64,000 nt of DNA from Pseudoalteromonas luteoviolacea. Its GTDB lineage: Bacteria > Pseudomonadota > Gammaproteobacteria > Enterobacterales > Alteromonadaceae. Both the position numbers and the translations under genes were made by a program. Below, in pieces: positions 44,756 through 53,620 of the stretch. Every line of letters starts with the position of its first letter. Position 1 is the first letter of the stretch. The stretch covers positions 1 to 64,000 of the forward strand of contig NZ_JAKFZS010000018.1 in NCBI RefSeq assembly GCF_021654285.1. Direction: 5' to 3'. Below the pieces are notes generated by a model that ran no database searches, had not been told where the DNA came from, and saw only the letters and a list, made by a program, of their open reading frames with translations.

Positions 44756-46120
44756 TCAGTATTTTCGAATATTGTTAAAAGCATCGCGTAATTTTTCCGG
44801 ACACTTTTTACCGGGGCTCGTCTCCACCCCTGAATTAAGATCAAAGCCTGCCGCACCTAAATAGGAAGCGTCTTTTACATTATCTGCGTTAAGACCGCCT
44901 GCAAGCATAAATGGTTTTTTTGCACTTTTAAGTAGTTGCCAGTTGAAAACTTTTCCAGTTCCGCCAAATGCTGAAGCTGTTTTTGTGTCATATAGGTGTT
45001 TGTCTACTTCATCAAAAGGCACAGGAAATTCATCTACAATGCCTTGTGCTTTCCAGATTTGGCAATTGACAGGTAGCTGTTTACGCAGAGTGCTTATGAA
45101 GTCTTGTGACTCATGACCATGAAGTTGAACCACGCTTAGTCTTAGGCTTTGCGCATATTCCACAATTTGCTCAAGGGGTGCATCCACAAAAACACCAACA
45201 TATTTTAAAGGTGCACTGTCTACGACCGCACGAGCGCAATCAAAGTCAACAAAGCGTGGTGATTTTGGATAGAAAATTAAGCCGCCATAAACGGCGCCAG
45301 CTTGGTAAGCGGCAAGGGCATCGTCAACACGGGTTAATCCACACACCTTGTTTTCACCTAAAATCAGCTTACGACAAGCGCCTTCTAGGTCATCTTCAGC
45401 CATCAAAGAGCTGCCAACTAAGAAGCCGTTACATTGAGGAGTTAAGCGTTTAACGTCGCTATGTGTATAAATTCCTGATTCAGAGATGACGGTTTTGTCA
45501 CTCGGGATCAGTTTTCTTAATTGTTCCGTGGTCGCTAGATCAGTGCTGAGATCTCTCAAGTTACGGTTATTGATCCCAATCAGTTTAGCGTCAAGTTTAA
45601 GTGCTCGGTGCACTTCTTCTTCATTACTGACCTCAGTCAGTACCGCCATATTGAGCGAGTGAGCAAGTGTTGCTAGCTTTTCATATGTTTCATCATCCAA
45701 CACCGACAGCATCAATAAGATTGCATCGCCACCTTTTAAGCGCGCGAGGTATACTTGGTATTCATCAATGAAAAAGTCTTTACAGATCAGCGGCTGCTCG
45801 ACCTTGCTGCGTACGTAGCTTAGGTAATCAAAACTGCCTTGGAAGTACTTAGTGTCTGTTAAAACACTGATACAGGTTGCGTACTTAGCGTATACCGAGG
45901 TAATTTCATCTAAGTCAAAGTTATCTCTGATCAGACCCTTTGAAGGTGATGCCTTTTTGCACTCTAAAATAAACTGAATGCCGGGTTTTGACATCTCGCC
46001 ATAAAAGTCTCGTTCGCTGGGTTGAACCAAAGATTGAAACTCACTCAAAGGGAAAGCTTTTTTACGCTCGACCAATTCAACTTTTTTGTCATCAACAATT
46101 TTTTCTAACACATTAGCCAT
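44756..46120 (-). CDS. trpCF: Bifunctional indole-3-glycerol-phosphate synthase / phosphoribosylanthranilate isomerase
   Basis: This 454-residue fusion is as in E. coli TrpC(F). The N-terminal IGPS barrel (~1-255) has FILECKKASPSKG, CKDFFID and INNRNLRDLSTD; the C-terminal PRAI barrel (~256-454) has CGLTRVDDA, GGLIFYPKSPR, VQLHGHES and LAGGLN. It carries out the third and fourth pathway steps after TrpD. The start is at 46120 with GGAGGTC upstream, overlapping trpD by 8 bp. Confidence 0.96.
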   Translation of the reverse strand: MANVLEKIVDDKKVELVERKKAFPLSEFQSLVQPSERDFYGEMSKPGIQFILECKKASPSKGLIRDNFDLDEITSVYAKYATCISVLTDTKYFQGSFDYLSYVRSKVEQPLICKDFFIDEYQVYLARLKGGDAILLMLSVLDDETYEKLATLAHSLNMAVLTEVSNEEEVHRALKLDAKLIGINNRNLRDLSTDLATTEQLRKLIPSDKTVISESGIYTHSDVKRLTPQCNGFLVGSSLMAEDDLEGACRKLILGENKVCGLTRVDDALAAYQAGAVYGGLIFYPKSPRFVDFDCARAVVDSAPLKYVGVFVDAPLEQIVEYAQSLRLSVVQLHGHESQDFISTLRKQLPVNCQIWKAQGIVDEFPVPFDEVDKHLYDTKTASAFGGTGKVFNWQLLKSAKKPFMLAGGLNADNVKDASYLGAAGFDLNSGVETSPGKKCPEKLRDAFNNIRKY

Positions 46121-47117
46121 GACTGACCTCCGAAATGGCTTGAAGCGTTTCAACACATTTGCCAGACGCCAGCACATCTAGTACTTGTTGTGTACCTTCT
46201 TTTAGCGTGTCTGCTCTGCCTGACATCACAAGTAACGCACTGACATTGGCTGCAATTGCGGCATTGTGTGCTGGCTTGCCTTTGCCAGCTAAGATATCAC
46301 GGGTTGCTTGAGCGTTATATTCAGGGGTATCACCGGCAATATCTTCAAGCGCGTAATTATCTAAACCAAAGTCAGCTGGCGTTAGCGTGTATTTAGTAAT
46401 TTCACCATTTTTAAGTTCGGTGACTTGGGTTGTGCCATGCAGTGCGATTTCATCACATCCTGCACCATGGACAACCATTGCACGCTCTGTCCCCAGCATT
46501 TTTAATGTTTCTGCCATTGGGCGGCAAAGTGCTGGATCATATACACCAAGCAGCTGTAGCTGCGGTTTCGCAGGGTTTGCAAGCGGGCCTAAAATATTAA
46601 ACAAGGTACGCGTTTTTAGTTGTGTGCGCACTGGCATCGCGTGTTTAACACCGCTGTGATAGAGCGGGGCAAATAAAAACGCAAAGTTGGTCTTCTCTAA
46701 GCAGTTTGTACCTTGCTCAGGGCTCATCTCAAGATTAATGCCCAAAGTACGCAGTAAATCTGCTGAACCTGATTTGCTAGAAACACTGCGGTTACCGTGT
46801 TTTACCATTGGAATACCGCACGCTGCTGCGACAATGGCTGCGGTTGTACTGACGTTAATGGTATTCGTACCATCACCACCTGTGCCGCAACTATCAGCGC
46901 AGTTTAAACCGCGGTTATCAAAAGCGACGGCATGGTCACGCATGGCTTTTGCGGCACCAGCAATCTCTGCTGCGGTTTCACCTTTTATCTTGAGTGCCAC
47001 CAATGCTGCGGTGAGCTCTATTTCAGATAACTCGCCTTGCATAACTTGTCCAAACAACTCAGTTGCTTGCTCAAAGCTCAGTGATTGCTGATCAATCAGC
47101 TGATTTAAACTTTCCAT
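46113..47117 (-). CDS. trpD: Anthranilate phosphoribosyltransferase
   Basis: These 334 residues transfer phosphoribose from PRPP to anthranilate. CGTGGDGTNT (PRPP loop), KHGNRSVSSKSGSADLL and NILGPLANP are present. It is a stand-alone TrpD; the glutamine amidotransferase (trpG) is a separate gene 8 bp upstream, unlike the trpGD fusion of E. coli. Confidence 0.97.
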   Translation of the reverse strand: MESLNQLIDQQSLSFEQATELFGQVMQGELSEIELTAALVALKIKGETAAEIAGAAKAMRDHAVAFDNRGLNCADSCGTGGDGTNTINVSTTAAIVAAACGIPMVKHGNRSVSSKSGSADLLRTLGINLEMSPEQGTNCLEKTNFAFLFAPLYHSGVKHAMPVRTQLKTRTLFNILGPLANPAKPQLQLLGVYDPALCRPMAETLKMLGTERAMVVHGAGCDEIALHGTTQVTELKNGEITKYTLTPADFGLDNYALEDIAGDTPEYNAQATRDILAGKGKPAHNAAIAANVSALLVMSGRADTLKEGTQQVLDVLASGKCVETLQAISEVSHG

Positions 47118-47125
47118 GTTGCCTC

Positions 47126-47710
47126 CTAACAGGTTAAGTAATCGATGCTTTGCTTAAGCAGCTTGGCACCGTCTGGCGTTAAAATTGATTCTGGGTGGAA
47201 TTGATAACCAATCACTTTGTCAGTGGTATGGTACACTGCCATTGGAATATCTTGATATTTAGCGATGACTTTTAAACACTCAGGTACGCTTGTCGCCATT
47301 AATGAGTGATACCTTGCAACAGGAAACTGTTTACCAAGACCTGCAAAAACAGGGTGCTCTTCCACATCAATACGTGATGATTTACCATGCACCGTCTCGC
47401 CAGCATGGCCGATGGTACCACCATAGCTTTGCGTTAATGCCTGTTGACCAAGACAAATGCCTAACATAGGAAATTTGCCTTTACATAATTCAATCAAATC
47501 AAGTAAACAGCCTGCTTCGCTAGGTTTCCCAGGACCAGGAGATAATACCAATATCACTGGTACGGTTTCATTACACATTTTGTCGTAGATAGTGCTTGCA
47601 TCGATATGGTTACGATAAACCACCAATTCACTGCCAAGCTGTGACAGTTCATCAACAAGGTTGTAGCTGAATGAATCAAAGTTATCTAAAAAGTATACTT
47701 TAGGCGTCAT
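47126..47710 (-). CDS. trpG: Anthranilate synthase glutamine amidotransferase component
   Basis: This 194-residue class I glutamine amidotransferase has the oxyanion part LSPGPGKPSEAG, the nucleophile Cys in GICLGQQAL and the His/Glu pair in YQFHPES. It feeds ammonia to TrpE. Its first codons overlap trpE by 11 bp, as fits an equimolar complex. Confidence 0.97.
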   Translation of the reverse strand: MTPKVYFLDNFDSFSYNLVDELSQLGSELVVYRNHIDASTIYDKMCNETVPVILVLSPGPGKPSEAGCLLDLIELCKGKFPMLGICLGQQALTQSYGGTIGHAGETVHGKSSRIDVEEHPVFAGLGKQFPVARYHSLMATSVPECLKVIAKYQDIPMAVYHTTDKVIGYQFHPESILTPDGAKLLKQSIDYLTC

Positions 47711-49280
47711 GACCCACTCCTTGATAGCTAGATTGAATGGCTTTGATCACCGCACTGGCTTTGGCTTTTGTTTCATCGGCTTCAGCTTGAGGGTCTGAGT
47801 CATAAACAACGCCAGCGCCTGCTTGAACATAGGCTGTGTCATTTTTCACAAAGGCTGAGCGAATGACGATACATGTATCCATTACGCCATCACCTGTTAA
47901 ATAACCAACCGCGCCACCGTAGCTGCCGCGACGCTGCTTTTCAATGTCTCTGACAAGCTGTGCTGCTTTTACTTTCGGTGCGCCTACAAGTGTGCCCATA
48001 TTCATACAAGCCTGATAAGCATGCAAAGCATCAAGGTCAGGTTTTAGCTGACCAACGACTCGAGAGACCAAGTGCATGACTTGTGAGTAGCGGTCTACTT
48101 TGAGCAATTCTTTAGCATGGCGAGTTCCTGGTACACTGATCCGAGCAACATCATTACGTGCCAAATCGACGAGCATTAAATGCTCCGCACGTTCTTTTTT
48201 ATCGTCACGTAACTCTAGTTCGATGCGACTATCTAAATCAGGATTAATGGAGCCGTCTGCAAATTTTCCGCGAGGACGCGTGCCTGCAATTGGGTAGACT
48301 TCAACTTGATTACTGTCTTGGCAGTACTTTAAGGCTGACTCAGGAGAGGCTCCAAACAGCACAAACTTTTCGTCTCGCATATAAAACATATATGGGCTTG
48401 GGTTTTGCTTTTTCAGATGCTTATAAGCGGCAAGTGGCTTTGCACAAGGTAGCGAAAATGTACGAGAGGGCACAACTTGGAAAATATCGCCATCAACGAT
48501 GTTTTTCTTCAGTTTTACGACCTGATCTTTAAAGACATCATCGCTGATATCAACACTCATATCATGTGTCGCTTGCTCTGGCTGTTCTTTATATGTTTCA
48601 TACTCATCGCATTGACGATTGAGCTCTTCAAGCTGTTTACCTACCTCAAAGCAATTAGCATGGACATCTGGACCATTGAATACATTGCCAATTAGCTCAG
48701 TGGTTTTAGCTTGATGATCGATCATCACTAAGGTTTCTGCTAAGTAGAAAACATAGTCAGGACAATCATTTTTACCGTCTGGTACGTCAGGCAATGTTTC
48801 AAAATTGGCGACCATATCATAGGCAAATACTCCGCCTAAAAAGACGGAAAATGGCGTATCTGAGTTACTTTTAATTGAATTAATACAGGTGCGTAGTGCG
48901 CTAAATGCGTTGTCTGCTTTTAGTTTACTGTATTCATCCAGTGATAAGTCTTGAGCATCATATGTTAGCGTCAGTACAGCATATTCTTTAACAACCGTGC
49001 AGTTACTCACTTGCTCTGCTAAGTAATTAAGTAATTGCTCGCCATTATTAGAAAGGGCACGTACTTTCACTTCAAGGCCGTTGCACTCTATACGTAGTGC
49101 AGCGTCCGCCAAAATGATGCTCTTTACATTGTCTTTTGAGTCTATTTCCGCAGACTCTAACAACAGTGTGTTGGGTTTATTGAGGGCCGCGTATAATGAC
49201 AAAGGGCTTTCGATATAATCGCGCCGCTGCCTTATACTCGTCACCTCACCCGGTGTTGTAGTTATATGACTAAAAATCAA
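47700..49280 (-). CDS. trpE: Anthranilate synthase component I
   Basis: These 526 residues convert chorismate to anthranilate. The chorismate-binding block is intact (GDIFQVVPSR, PSPYMFYM, YPIAGTRPRG, MNMGTLVGAPKVKA, GGAVGYLTGDG). The N-terminal LLLESAEI segment is that of feedback-inhibited enzymes that bind tryptophan. The only start giving the family N-terminus is TTG at 49280, with AGAGGA seven bases before it. It is preceded by two attenuators, so expression should fall strongly when Trp-tRNA is plentiful. Confidence 0.95.
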   Translation of the reverse strand: MIFSHITTTPGEVTSIRQRRDYIESPLSLYAALNKPNTLLLESAEIDSKDNVKSIILADAALRIECNGLEVKVRALSNNGEQLLNYLAEQVSNCTVVKEYAVLTLTYDAQDLSLDEYSKLKADNAFSALRTCINSIKSNSDTPFSVFLGGVFAYDMVANFETLPDVPDGKNDCPDYVFYLAETLVMIDHQAKTTELIGNVFNGPDVHANCFEVGKQLEELNRQCDEYETYKEQPEQATHDMSVDISDDVFKDQVVKLKKNIVDGDIFQVVPSRTFSLPCAKPLAAYKHLKKQNPSPYMFYMRDEKFVLFGASPESALKYCQDSNQVEVYPIAGTRPRGKFADGSINPDLDSRIELELRDDKKERAEHLMLVDLARNDVARISVPGTRHAKELLKVDRYSQVMHLVSRVVGQLKPDLDALHAYQACMNMGTLVGAPKVKAAQLVRDIEKQRRGSYGGAVGYLTGDGVMDTCIVIRSAFVKNDTAYVQAGAGVVYDSDPQAEADETKAKASAVIKAIQSSYQGVGHDA

Positions 49281-49300
49281 ACCTCATTCCTCTTTAGTAC

Positions 49301-49336
49301 AAAAAACCCCCCGAAGTATTTTTACTTGCGGGGGGT
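49301..49336 (-). terminator. trp attenuator 2 (terminator hairpin)
   Basis: On the minus strand ACCCCCCG-CAAGTA pairs with TACTT-CGGGGGGT (one bulged base, AAA-type loop), followed by TTTTTT. It ends 21 bases before the trpE start. An upstream GCGGG (49362-49366) can pair with the CCCGC of the stem, giving the competing antiterminator. Confidence 0.85.
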
Positions 49337-49365
49337 GTGTAATTAGTTACAACAATGCCTTCCCG

Positions 49366-49425
49366 CTAATTCAGGCACCACCACCAAGATTTTGTAGATG
49401 AATTGTTGCAAAAATTGTTAATCAC
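49366..49425 (-). CDS. trp leader peptide 2
   Basis: This short frame (GTG start, GGA upstream) encodes MINNFCNNSSTKSWWWCLN with three consecutive Trp codons immediately before the stop and the antiterminator arm. The three Trp codons and their position fit a ribosome-stalling leader of Trp attenuation. The GTG start is less certain than the Trp codons. Confidence 0.7.
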   Translation of the reverse strand: MINNFCNNSSTKSWWWCLN

Positions 49426-49439
49426 TATAAAAATTCCAT

Positions 49440-49468
49440 AAAAAAACCCGCGGACTCAGCGCGGGTTT
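49440..49468 (-). terminator. trp attenuator 1 (terminator hairpin)
   Basis: On the minus strand AACCCGCG and CGCGGGTT form the stem with a ~7-base loop, followed by a run of T. The GCGGGT at 49495-49500 can pair with ACCCGC as antiterminator. It lies between leader 1 and leader 2. Confidence 0.85.
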
Positions 49469-49502
49469 AAAAGTTGTTAGACACAACGAATCACACCCGC
49501 AA

Positions 49503-49550
49503 TTACGAGCGCCACCACCAAACGATTTTTGTTTTTTGTGTTAGATTCAT
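49503..49550 (-). CDS. trpL: trp leader peptide 1
   Basis: The frame ATG-AAT-CTA encodes MNLTQKTKIVWWWRS with three consecutive Trp codons, then TAA just before the first antiterminator arm. This is a classic TrpL layout. Stalling at the Trp codons when Trp-tRNA is scarce should favour antitermination. Confidence 0.85.
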   Translation of the reverse strand: MNLTQKTKIVWWWRS

Positions 49551-49586
49551 TTGTAAAGTTTTCGTTATGTCAATTTAAGTGCCTAC

Positions 49587-49616
49587 AGTAAACCCTACTC
49601 AGGTGTAAACTGTCAA
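49587..49616 (-). promoter_or_regulatory. Candidate trp operon promoter
   Basis: TTGACA (49611-49616) and TTTACT (49587-49592) lie 18 bp apart on the minus strand, about 37 bases before the start of leader 1. No convincing TrpR palindrome was seen. Confidence 0.45.
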
Positions 49617-49783
49617 GCACTAATATCAAAAAATAAACAATCGTCCGTTATTCATTTCATTAATACGATTTTTGACCTAGTAAAAATGGCTAAATTCTCC
49701 AGTGTTTTGAGAGAGGAAATAAAAGCGCACTCGAACTGACTGGCGTGGTATACTGCGCTCACTTGGTTTTTAAGGGGAAAATT

Positions 49784-50632
49784 TTGATTAAATATGACTT
49801 ACACAGTCATAGCACTTTTTCTGATGGGCGTTTAGCAGTACCTGAGCTTATTGAGCGGGCAACAGAAAAAGGCGTTGATGTACTGGCATTAACTGACCAC
49901 GACACGGTGGCGGGTGTATCCGTTGCACGTGACTATATTGCAGAAAAAAACTTAGCATTAGAATTGATTTCAGGCGTTGAGATTTCTACCAAGTGGGAAA
50001 GTTTCGAAATTCATATCGTTGGTCTAAATATTGACATCGATGATGCAAATCTGCAGGCATTATTGACACAGCAGCAGCAAAAACGCCGTGAACGAGCCAA
50101 AGAAATTGGTGCTCGCCTTGAAAAAAGAGGCTACGAAGGTATTTATGCGCAGGCCTTAGAGTTGGCACAAGGTGCAGAGATAACCCGTGCTCATTTTGCG
50201 AAGGCGCTGGTGGAGCGTGGTGTGGCAAAAAATATTCAGAGTGTATTTAAAAAGTTTTTAGCGCGCAATAAGACCGGCTATGTGCCCAGTGTTTGGTGCT
50301 CTATGCAAGAAGCCATAGAAGCCATACAAGGGGCGGGCGGCGTTGCGGTATTGGCTCACCCTGGACGTTATCAGATGTCCAATAAATGGCTGAGAAAATT
50401 ACTGGATGAATTCACCTGTGCTGGTGGTAAAGCGATGGAGGTGGCACAGCCGCAACAAGCGCCAAGTGAAAGACAGTTTCTTGGTCAGCTATCGCAAGAA
50501 TATAATTTATTAGCCAGCCAAGGTTCTGATTTTCATTACCCTATGAGCTGGTTAGATTTAGGAAGAAATCTATACTTACCAAAAGATTGCCAAGGTGTAT
50601 GGCAGTTTTGGGGAGCCACAGAGGAATGTTAG
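49784..50632 (+). CDS. PHP-domain phosphoesterase YciV/TrpH (RNase AM)
   Basis: These 282 residues start at TTG (AAGGGGAAA upstream). The PHP signature HSHSTFSDG follows at once, with TDHD (~39), GVEIS, VAVLAHPGRY and SQGSDFHYP, so the metal-binding His/Asp set is present. E. coli YciV is a 3',5'-nucleoside bisphosphate phosphatase and RNA 5'-exonuclease (RNase AM). Divergence from trp and the order yciV-yciO match E. coli synteny. Confidence 0.92.
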   Translation: MIKYDLHSHSTFSDGRLAVPELIERATEKGVDVLALTDHDTVAGVSVARDYIAEKNLALELISGVEISTKWESFEIHIVGLNIDIDDANLQALLTQQQQKRRERAKEIGARLEKRGYEGIYAQALELAQGAEITRAHFAKALVERGVAKNIQSVFKKFLARNKTGYVPSVWCSMQEAIEAIQGAGGVAVLAHPGRYQMSNKWLRKLLDEFTCAGGKAMEVAQPQQAPSERQFLGQLSQEYNLLASQGSDFHYPMSWLDLGRNLYLPKDCQGVWQFWGATEEC

Positions 50633-50633
50633 C

Positions 50634-51254
50634 ATGAGTCAATTTTTTCATATTCACCCAGATAATCCGCAAGCCAGATTGATCCGTCAAGCGGTCGAAA
50701 TCATCCAAAAAGGCGGAGTGGTTGTGTATCCAACTGACTCGGGGTATGCGATCGGGTGTAGTTTGGGAAACAAGCAGGCAAAAGAACGCATTGAGCGTAT
50801 CCGTGGGATCGAAAAACATCACAACTTCACACTAATGTGTCGCGATCTATCCGAATTATCGACTTATGCGCGTGTTGATAATCAAATGTTTCGTTTGATA
50901 AAAAATAATACGCCGGGACCGTATACCTTCATTTTAAAGGGCACCAAAGAGGTCCCTAAAAGACTGATAAACGACAAGAAAAAAACCATAGGTATTCGCG
51001 TCACTGAGCATCCAATAACCTGCGCGATTTTAGAAGAGCTCAATGAACCGTTAATGTCTTGCTCGCTTATTTTACCTGGCGAGCAGTTTACTGAGTCTGA
51101 TCCGGACGATATTCGCATGCAACTTGAAAAGCATGTTGACCTTATTGTGCATGGTGGTTATTTAATTGAACAAGCAACCACTGTGATTGATATGTCTGAA
51201 GACAATGTCGAAATTTTACGTCATGGATGTGGTGATACCACACCATTTGAATAA
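50634..51254 (+). CDS. yciO: YciO/Sua5-family protein
   Basis: This 206-residue YrdC-like protein begins MSQFFHIHPDNPQARLI. KGGVVVYPTDSGYAIGCSL, RGIEKHHNFTLMC and the PGPYTFIL blocks are present. It is related to TsaC/Sua5 (threonylcarbamoyl-AMP synthase), but YciO is a distinct subgroup with a less certain role. It starts 1 bp after the yciV stop codon. Confidence 0.92.
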   Translation: MSQFFHIHPDNPQARLIRQAVEIIQKGGVVVYPTDSGYAIGCSLGNKQAKERIERIRGIEKHHNFTLMCRDLSELSTYARVDNQMFRLIKNNTPGPYTFILKGTKEVPKRLINDKKKTIGIRVTEHPITCAILEELNEPLMSCSLILPGEQFTESDPDDIRMQLEKHVDLIVHGGYLIEQATTVIDMSEDNVEILRHGCGDTTPFE

Positions 51255-51257
51255 TTC

Positions 51258-52058
51258 ATGACAGAAGTTTCTAGTAAAACATCCCCTCTGGCTTTTTTAA
51301 ACGGGGAAGCCGTATTAGAAAAGCCAGAAGATCTTTATATTCCACCAGATGCCTTACAGGTGATCCTCGAAAGCTTTGAAGGGCCACTGGATTTATTGTT
51401 ATATCTGATAAAGCGTCACAAGTTAGACATCTTAGAGCTCCCAATACTGAGCATTACTCAGCAATACGTGCAATATGTCGAGATGATGCAAGAACTGCAA
51501 TTGGAGCTTGCTGGTGAGTACTTGGTGATGGCTGCTTTATTGGCACAGATTAAGTCTCGTTTGTTACTCCCTACGCATGAAGAACTCGAAGAAGAAGAAG
51601 ACCCTCGTGCAGAGTTGGTAAGACGCTTACAAGAGTATGAACAGTTTAAAGTGGCTGCGGAAAACTTGGATAAAATCCCCCGTGTTGAGCGGGATATATT
51701 TATTGCACGTGCACTCATTGAAGATAATGAGCAAGATGACGATTCATTGCCTGATGTGGATTTAAAAGAGCTATTACTGGCGATGAGTGAAGTGATGGCC
51801 AGAGCTAAGCAATTTGAGCATCATCAGGTCAGTGCAGAAGCCCTCTCCACCCGCGAACGAATGTCGATGATCTTGCAATACTTAAGTGAGCATACAGAGC
51901 CTGTTGAGTTCAGTCGGCTATTTAGTGTTCAAGAAGGTCGAAGCGGTGTCGTGGTGACATTCATCGCTATGCTTGAGTTGCTTAAAGAGCAATTAATCTC
52001 GATTGTTCAAATCAAGCTCGAGCGTGCAATTTATTTGTCATTAAAGCTACAAGAGTAG
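51258..52058 (+). CDS. scpA: Segregation and condensation protein A
   Basis: This 266-residue kleisin of the SMC complex has FEGPLDLLLYLIKRHKLDI (~40-58) and EYLVMAALLAQIKSRLLLP as family hallmarks. An acidic linker and a C-terminal winged helix follow. It works with ScpB and an SMC ATPase in chromosome organisation. It lies 3 bp after yciO. Confidence 0.95.
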   Translation: MTEVSSKTSPLAFLNGEAVLEKPEDLYIPPDALQVILESFEGPLDLLLYLIKRHKLDILELPILSITQQYVQYVEMMQELQLELAGEYLVMAALLAQIKSRLLLPTHEELEEEEDPRAELVRRLQEYEQFKVAAENLDKIPRVERDIFIARALIEDNEQDDDSLPDVDLKELLLAMSEVMARAKQFEHHQVSAEALSTRERMSMILQYLSEHTEPVEFSRLFSVQEGRSGVVVTFIAMLELLKEQLISIVQIKLERAIYLSLKLQE

Positions 52059-52113
52059 TGTCAGCTCTGTCATAATACCGCGCCTTCTACTAGCCTTATG
52101 AAGAAATAGTGAC

Positions 52114-52701
52114 ATGAAACGCCGAGTCAGTGATGAACAACTTGTCGAGTTGGTTGAAGCTGCGATTTTTGTAGCAGATAAACCATTATCGAAAAAGCAC
52201 ATGAAAGAGACTGTGCTGCAAGATATTCATGTTTCTGATCAGCGTATAGGGCAAGCGATAGAAACGATTTATGAGCACTACCAAACACGTGGTGTAAGAC
52301 TTGTTGAAGTCGGAACCGGATATCGCTTTCAAGCATGTCCAAGTTTAAGCCCTTGGCTTAATATGCTTTGGCAAGAAAAAGCTCCTAAGTATTCTCGGGC
52401 AACTTTGGAAACGCTAGCGCTTATTGCGTATCGTCAGCCAATTACTCGAGGGGAAATCGAACAAGTTCGTGGGGTGACTGTCAGTTCTAACATTATGAAA
52501 AGCTTGTTAGAGCGACAATGGATAAAGGTTGTTGGACACAAAGAAGTGCCGGGTAAGCCAGCACTGTATGCGACGACCAAGTTATTTTTAGATTACTTCT
52601 CATTGAACGGTCTGGATGGGTTACCAAAACTGCCAGAGCTGCAAACTGAGAAGCTAGATCAGATGTTAAATGATCCTTCTGTGAGAGAACCATCAGAATG
52701 A
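52114..52701 (+). CDS. scpB: Segregation and condensation protein B
   Basis: This 195-residue tandem winged-helix protein has EAAIFVADKPLSKKH, PKYSRATLETLALIAYRQPITRGEIEQVRGV and KEVPGKPALYATT. It is the partner of ScpA 55 bp upstream. Its end overlaps the rluB start by 4 bp. Confidence 0.95.
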   Translation: MKRRVSDEQLVELVEAAIFVADKPLSKKHMKETVLQDIHVSDQRIGQAIETIYEHYQTRGVRLVEVGTGYRFQACPSLSPWLNMLWQEKAPKYSRATLETLALIAYRQPITRGEIEQVRGVTVSSNIMKSLLERQWIKVVGHKEVPGKPALYATTKLFLDYFSLNGLDGLPKLPELQTEKLDQMLNDPSVREPSE

Positions 52702-53558
52702 GTGAAAAGCTACAAAAAGTATTAGCGCGTGCGGGCGTTGGCTCGCGCCGTGAAATGGAAAAATACATTGACTCAAACCGTGTCAGTGTTGACGGTAAAG
52801 TTGCTAAGTTAGGCGATAGAGTCGAAGAAAATGCGGTGATCCGAGTGGATGGCCATGTGGTTAAGATTGAGCAAAAAGAAGAGCGTATTTGCCGCGTTTT
52901 AATGTATCACAAGCCTGAAGGTGAGCTATGTACGCGCAAAGACCCTGAAGGCCGTCGTACAGTATTTGATAGATTACCGCGTTTAGAAGGCGATCGTTGG
53001 ATTGCAATCGGTCGATTAGATATCAATACATCAGGTTTATTACTCTTTACCAATGATGGTGAGTTAGCTAACCGTTTAATGCACCCTAAATACGAAGTAG
53101 AGCGAGAGTATTCTGTGCGCGTATTTGGTGAGGTTACGAATCAAACTTTGAAAACCCTTTCTCAAGGTGTTGAGTTAGAAGATGGTCCTGCTAAGTTCCT
53201 ATCAATTAAGCCGCGTGGTGGTGAAGGGATCAATAAGTGGTTTAATGTAACGCTTACAGAAGGTCGTAACCGCGAAGTACGTCGTTTATGGCAATCACAA
53301 GAGGTTGAAGTATCACGCTTGATCCGTGTGCGTTACGGTAAGTTAGAACTGAATAAACGTTTACCACAAGGCGGCTGGGAAGAATTGGCGCTAGAAGACG
53401 TGAACTACTTGAGAAAATCAGTGAGCCTGAGACCTGAGACACAAACTAAGTTATCTGTGATGCCTGAAAAGCGTAAAGATAAGCGTGCTAAAGTGAATCG
53501 TATCAGAAAGGCTGTACACAAGCATAATCAACGTTTGAAGCAAACTAAGCGTCGATAA
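52698..53558 (+). CDS. rluB: 23S rRNA pseudouridine synthase B
   Basis: These 286 residues form an N-terminal S4 RNA-binding domain (KLQKVLARAGVGSRREMEKYI) and an RsuA/RluB catalytic domain. The catalytic Asp is in GRLDINTSGLLLFTNDG, and GRNREVRRLWQSQ is present. A basic C-terminal tail follows. It modifies the U2605 position of 23S rRNA in E. coli. It is translationally coupled to scpB and ends before a strong terminator. Confidence 0.95.
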   Translation: MSEKLQKVLARAGVGSRREMEKYIDSNRVSVDGKVAKLGDRVEENAVIRVDGHVVKIEQKEERICRVLMYHKPEGELCTRKDPEGRRTVFDRLPRLEGDRWIAIGRLDINTSGLLLFTNDGELANRLMHPKYEVEREYSVRVFGEVTNQTLKTLSQGVELEDGPAKFLSIKPRGGEGINKWFNVTLTEGRNREVRRLWQSQEVEVSRLIRVRYGKLELNKRLPQGGWEELALEDVNYLRKSVSLRPETQTKLSVMPEKRKDKRAKVNRIRKAVHKHNQRLKQTKRR

Positions 53559-53571
53559 TAGTAAGTGCATT

Positions 53572-53597
53572 AAAAAAGGGCCGATTGGCCCTTTTTT
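53572..53597. terminator. Bidirectional rho-independent terminator
   Basis: AAAAAAGGGCC-GATT-GGCCCTTTTTT is symmetric, with A and T runs on both sides. It serves rluB and the convergent yciK. Confidence 0.9.
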
Positions 53598-53620
53598 AGT
53601 TTTAGCGAAAATATAAATAC

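Noticed and set aside
49560..49680. TrpR operator upstream of the trp leaders
   Set aside because: No CTAG-centred palindrome of the E. coli or Vibrio type was found; regulation seems to rest on attenuation.
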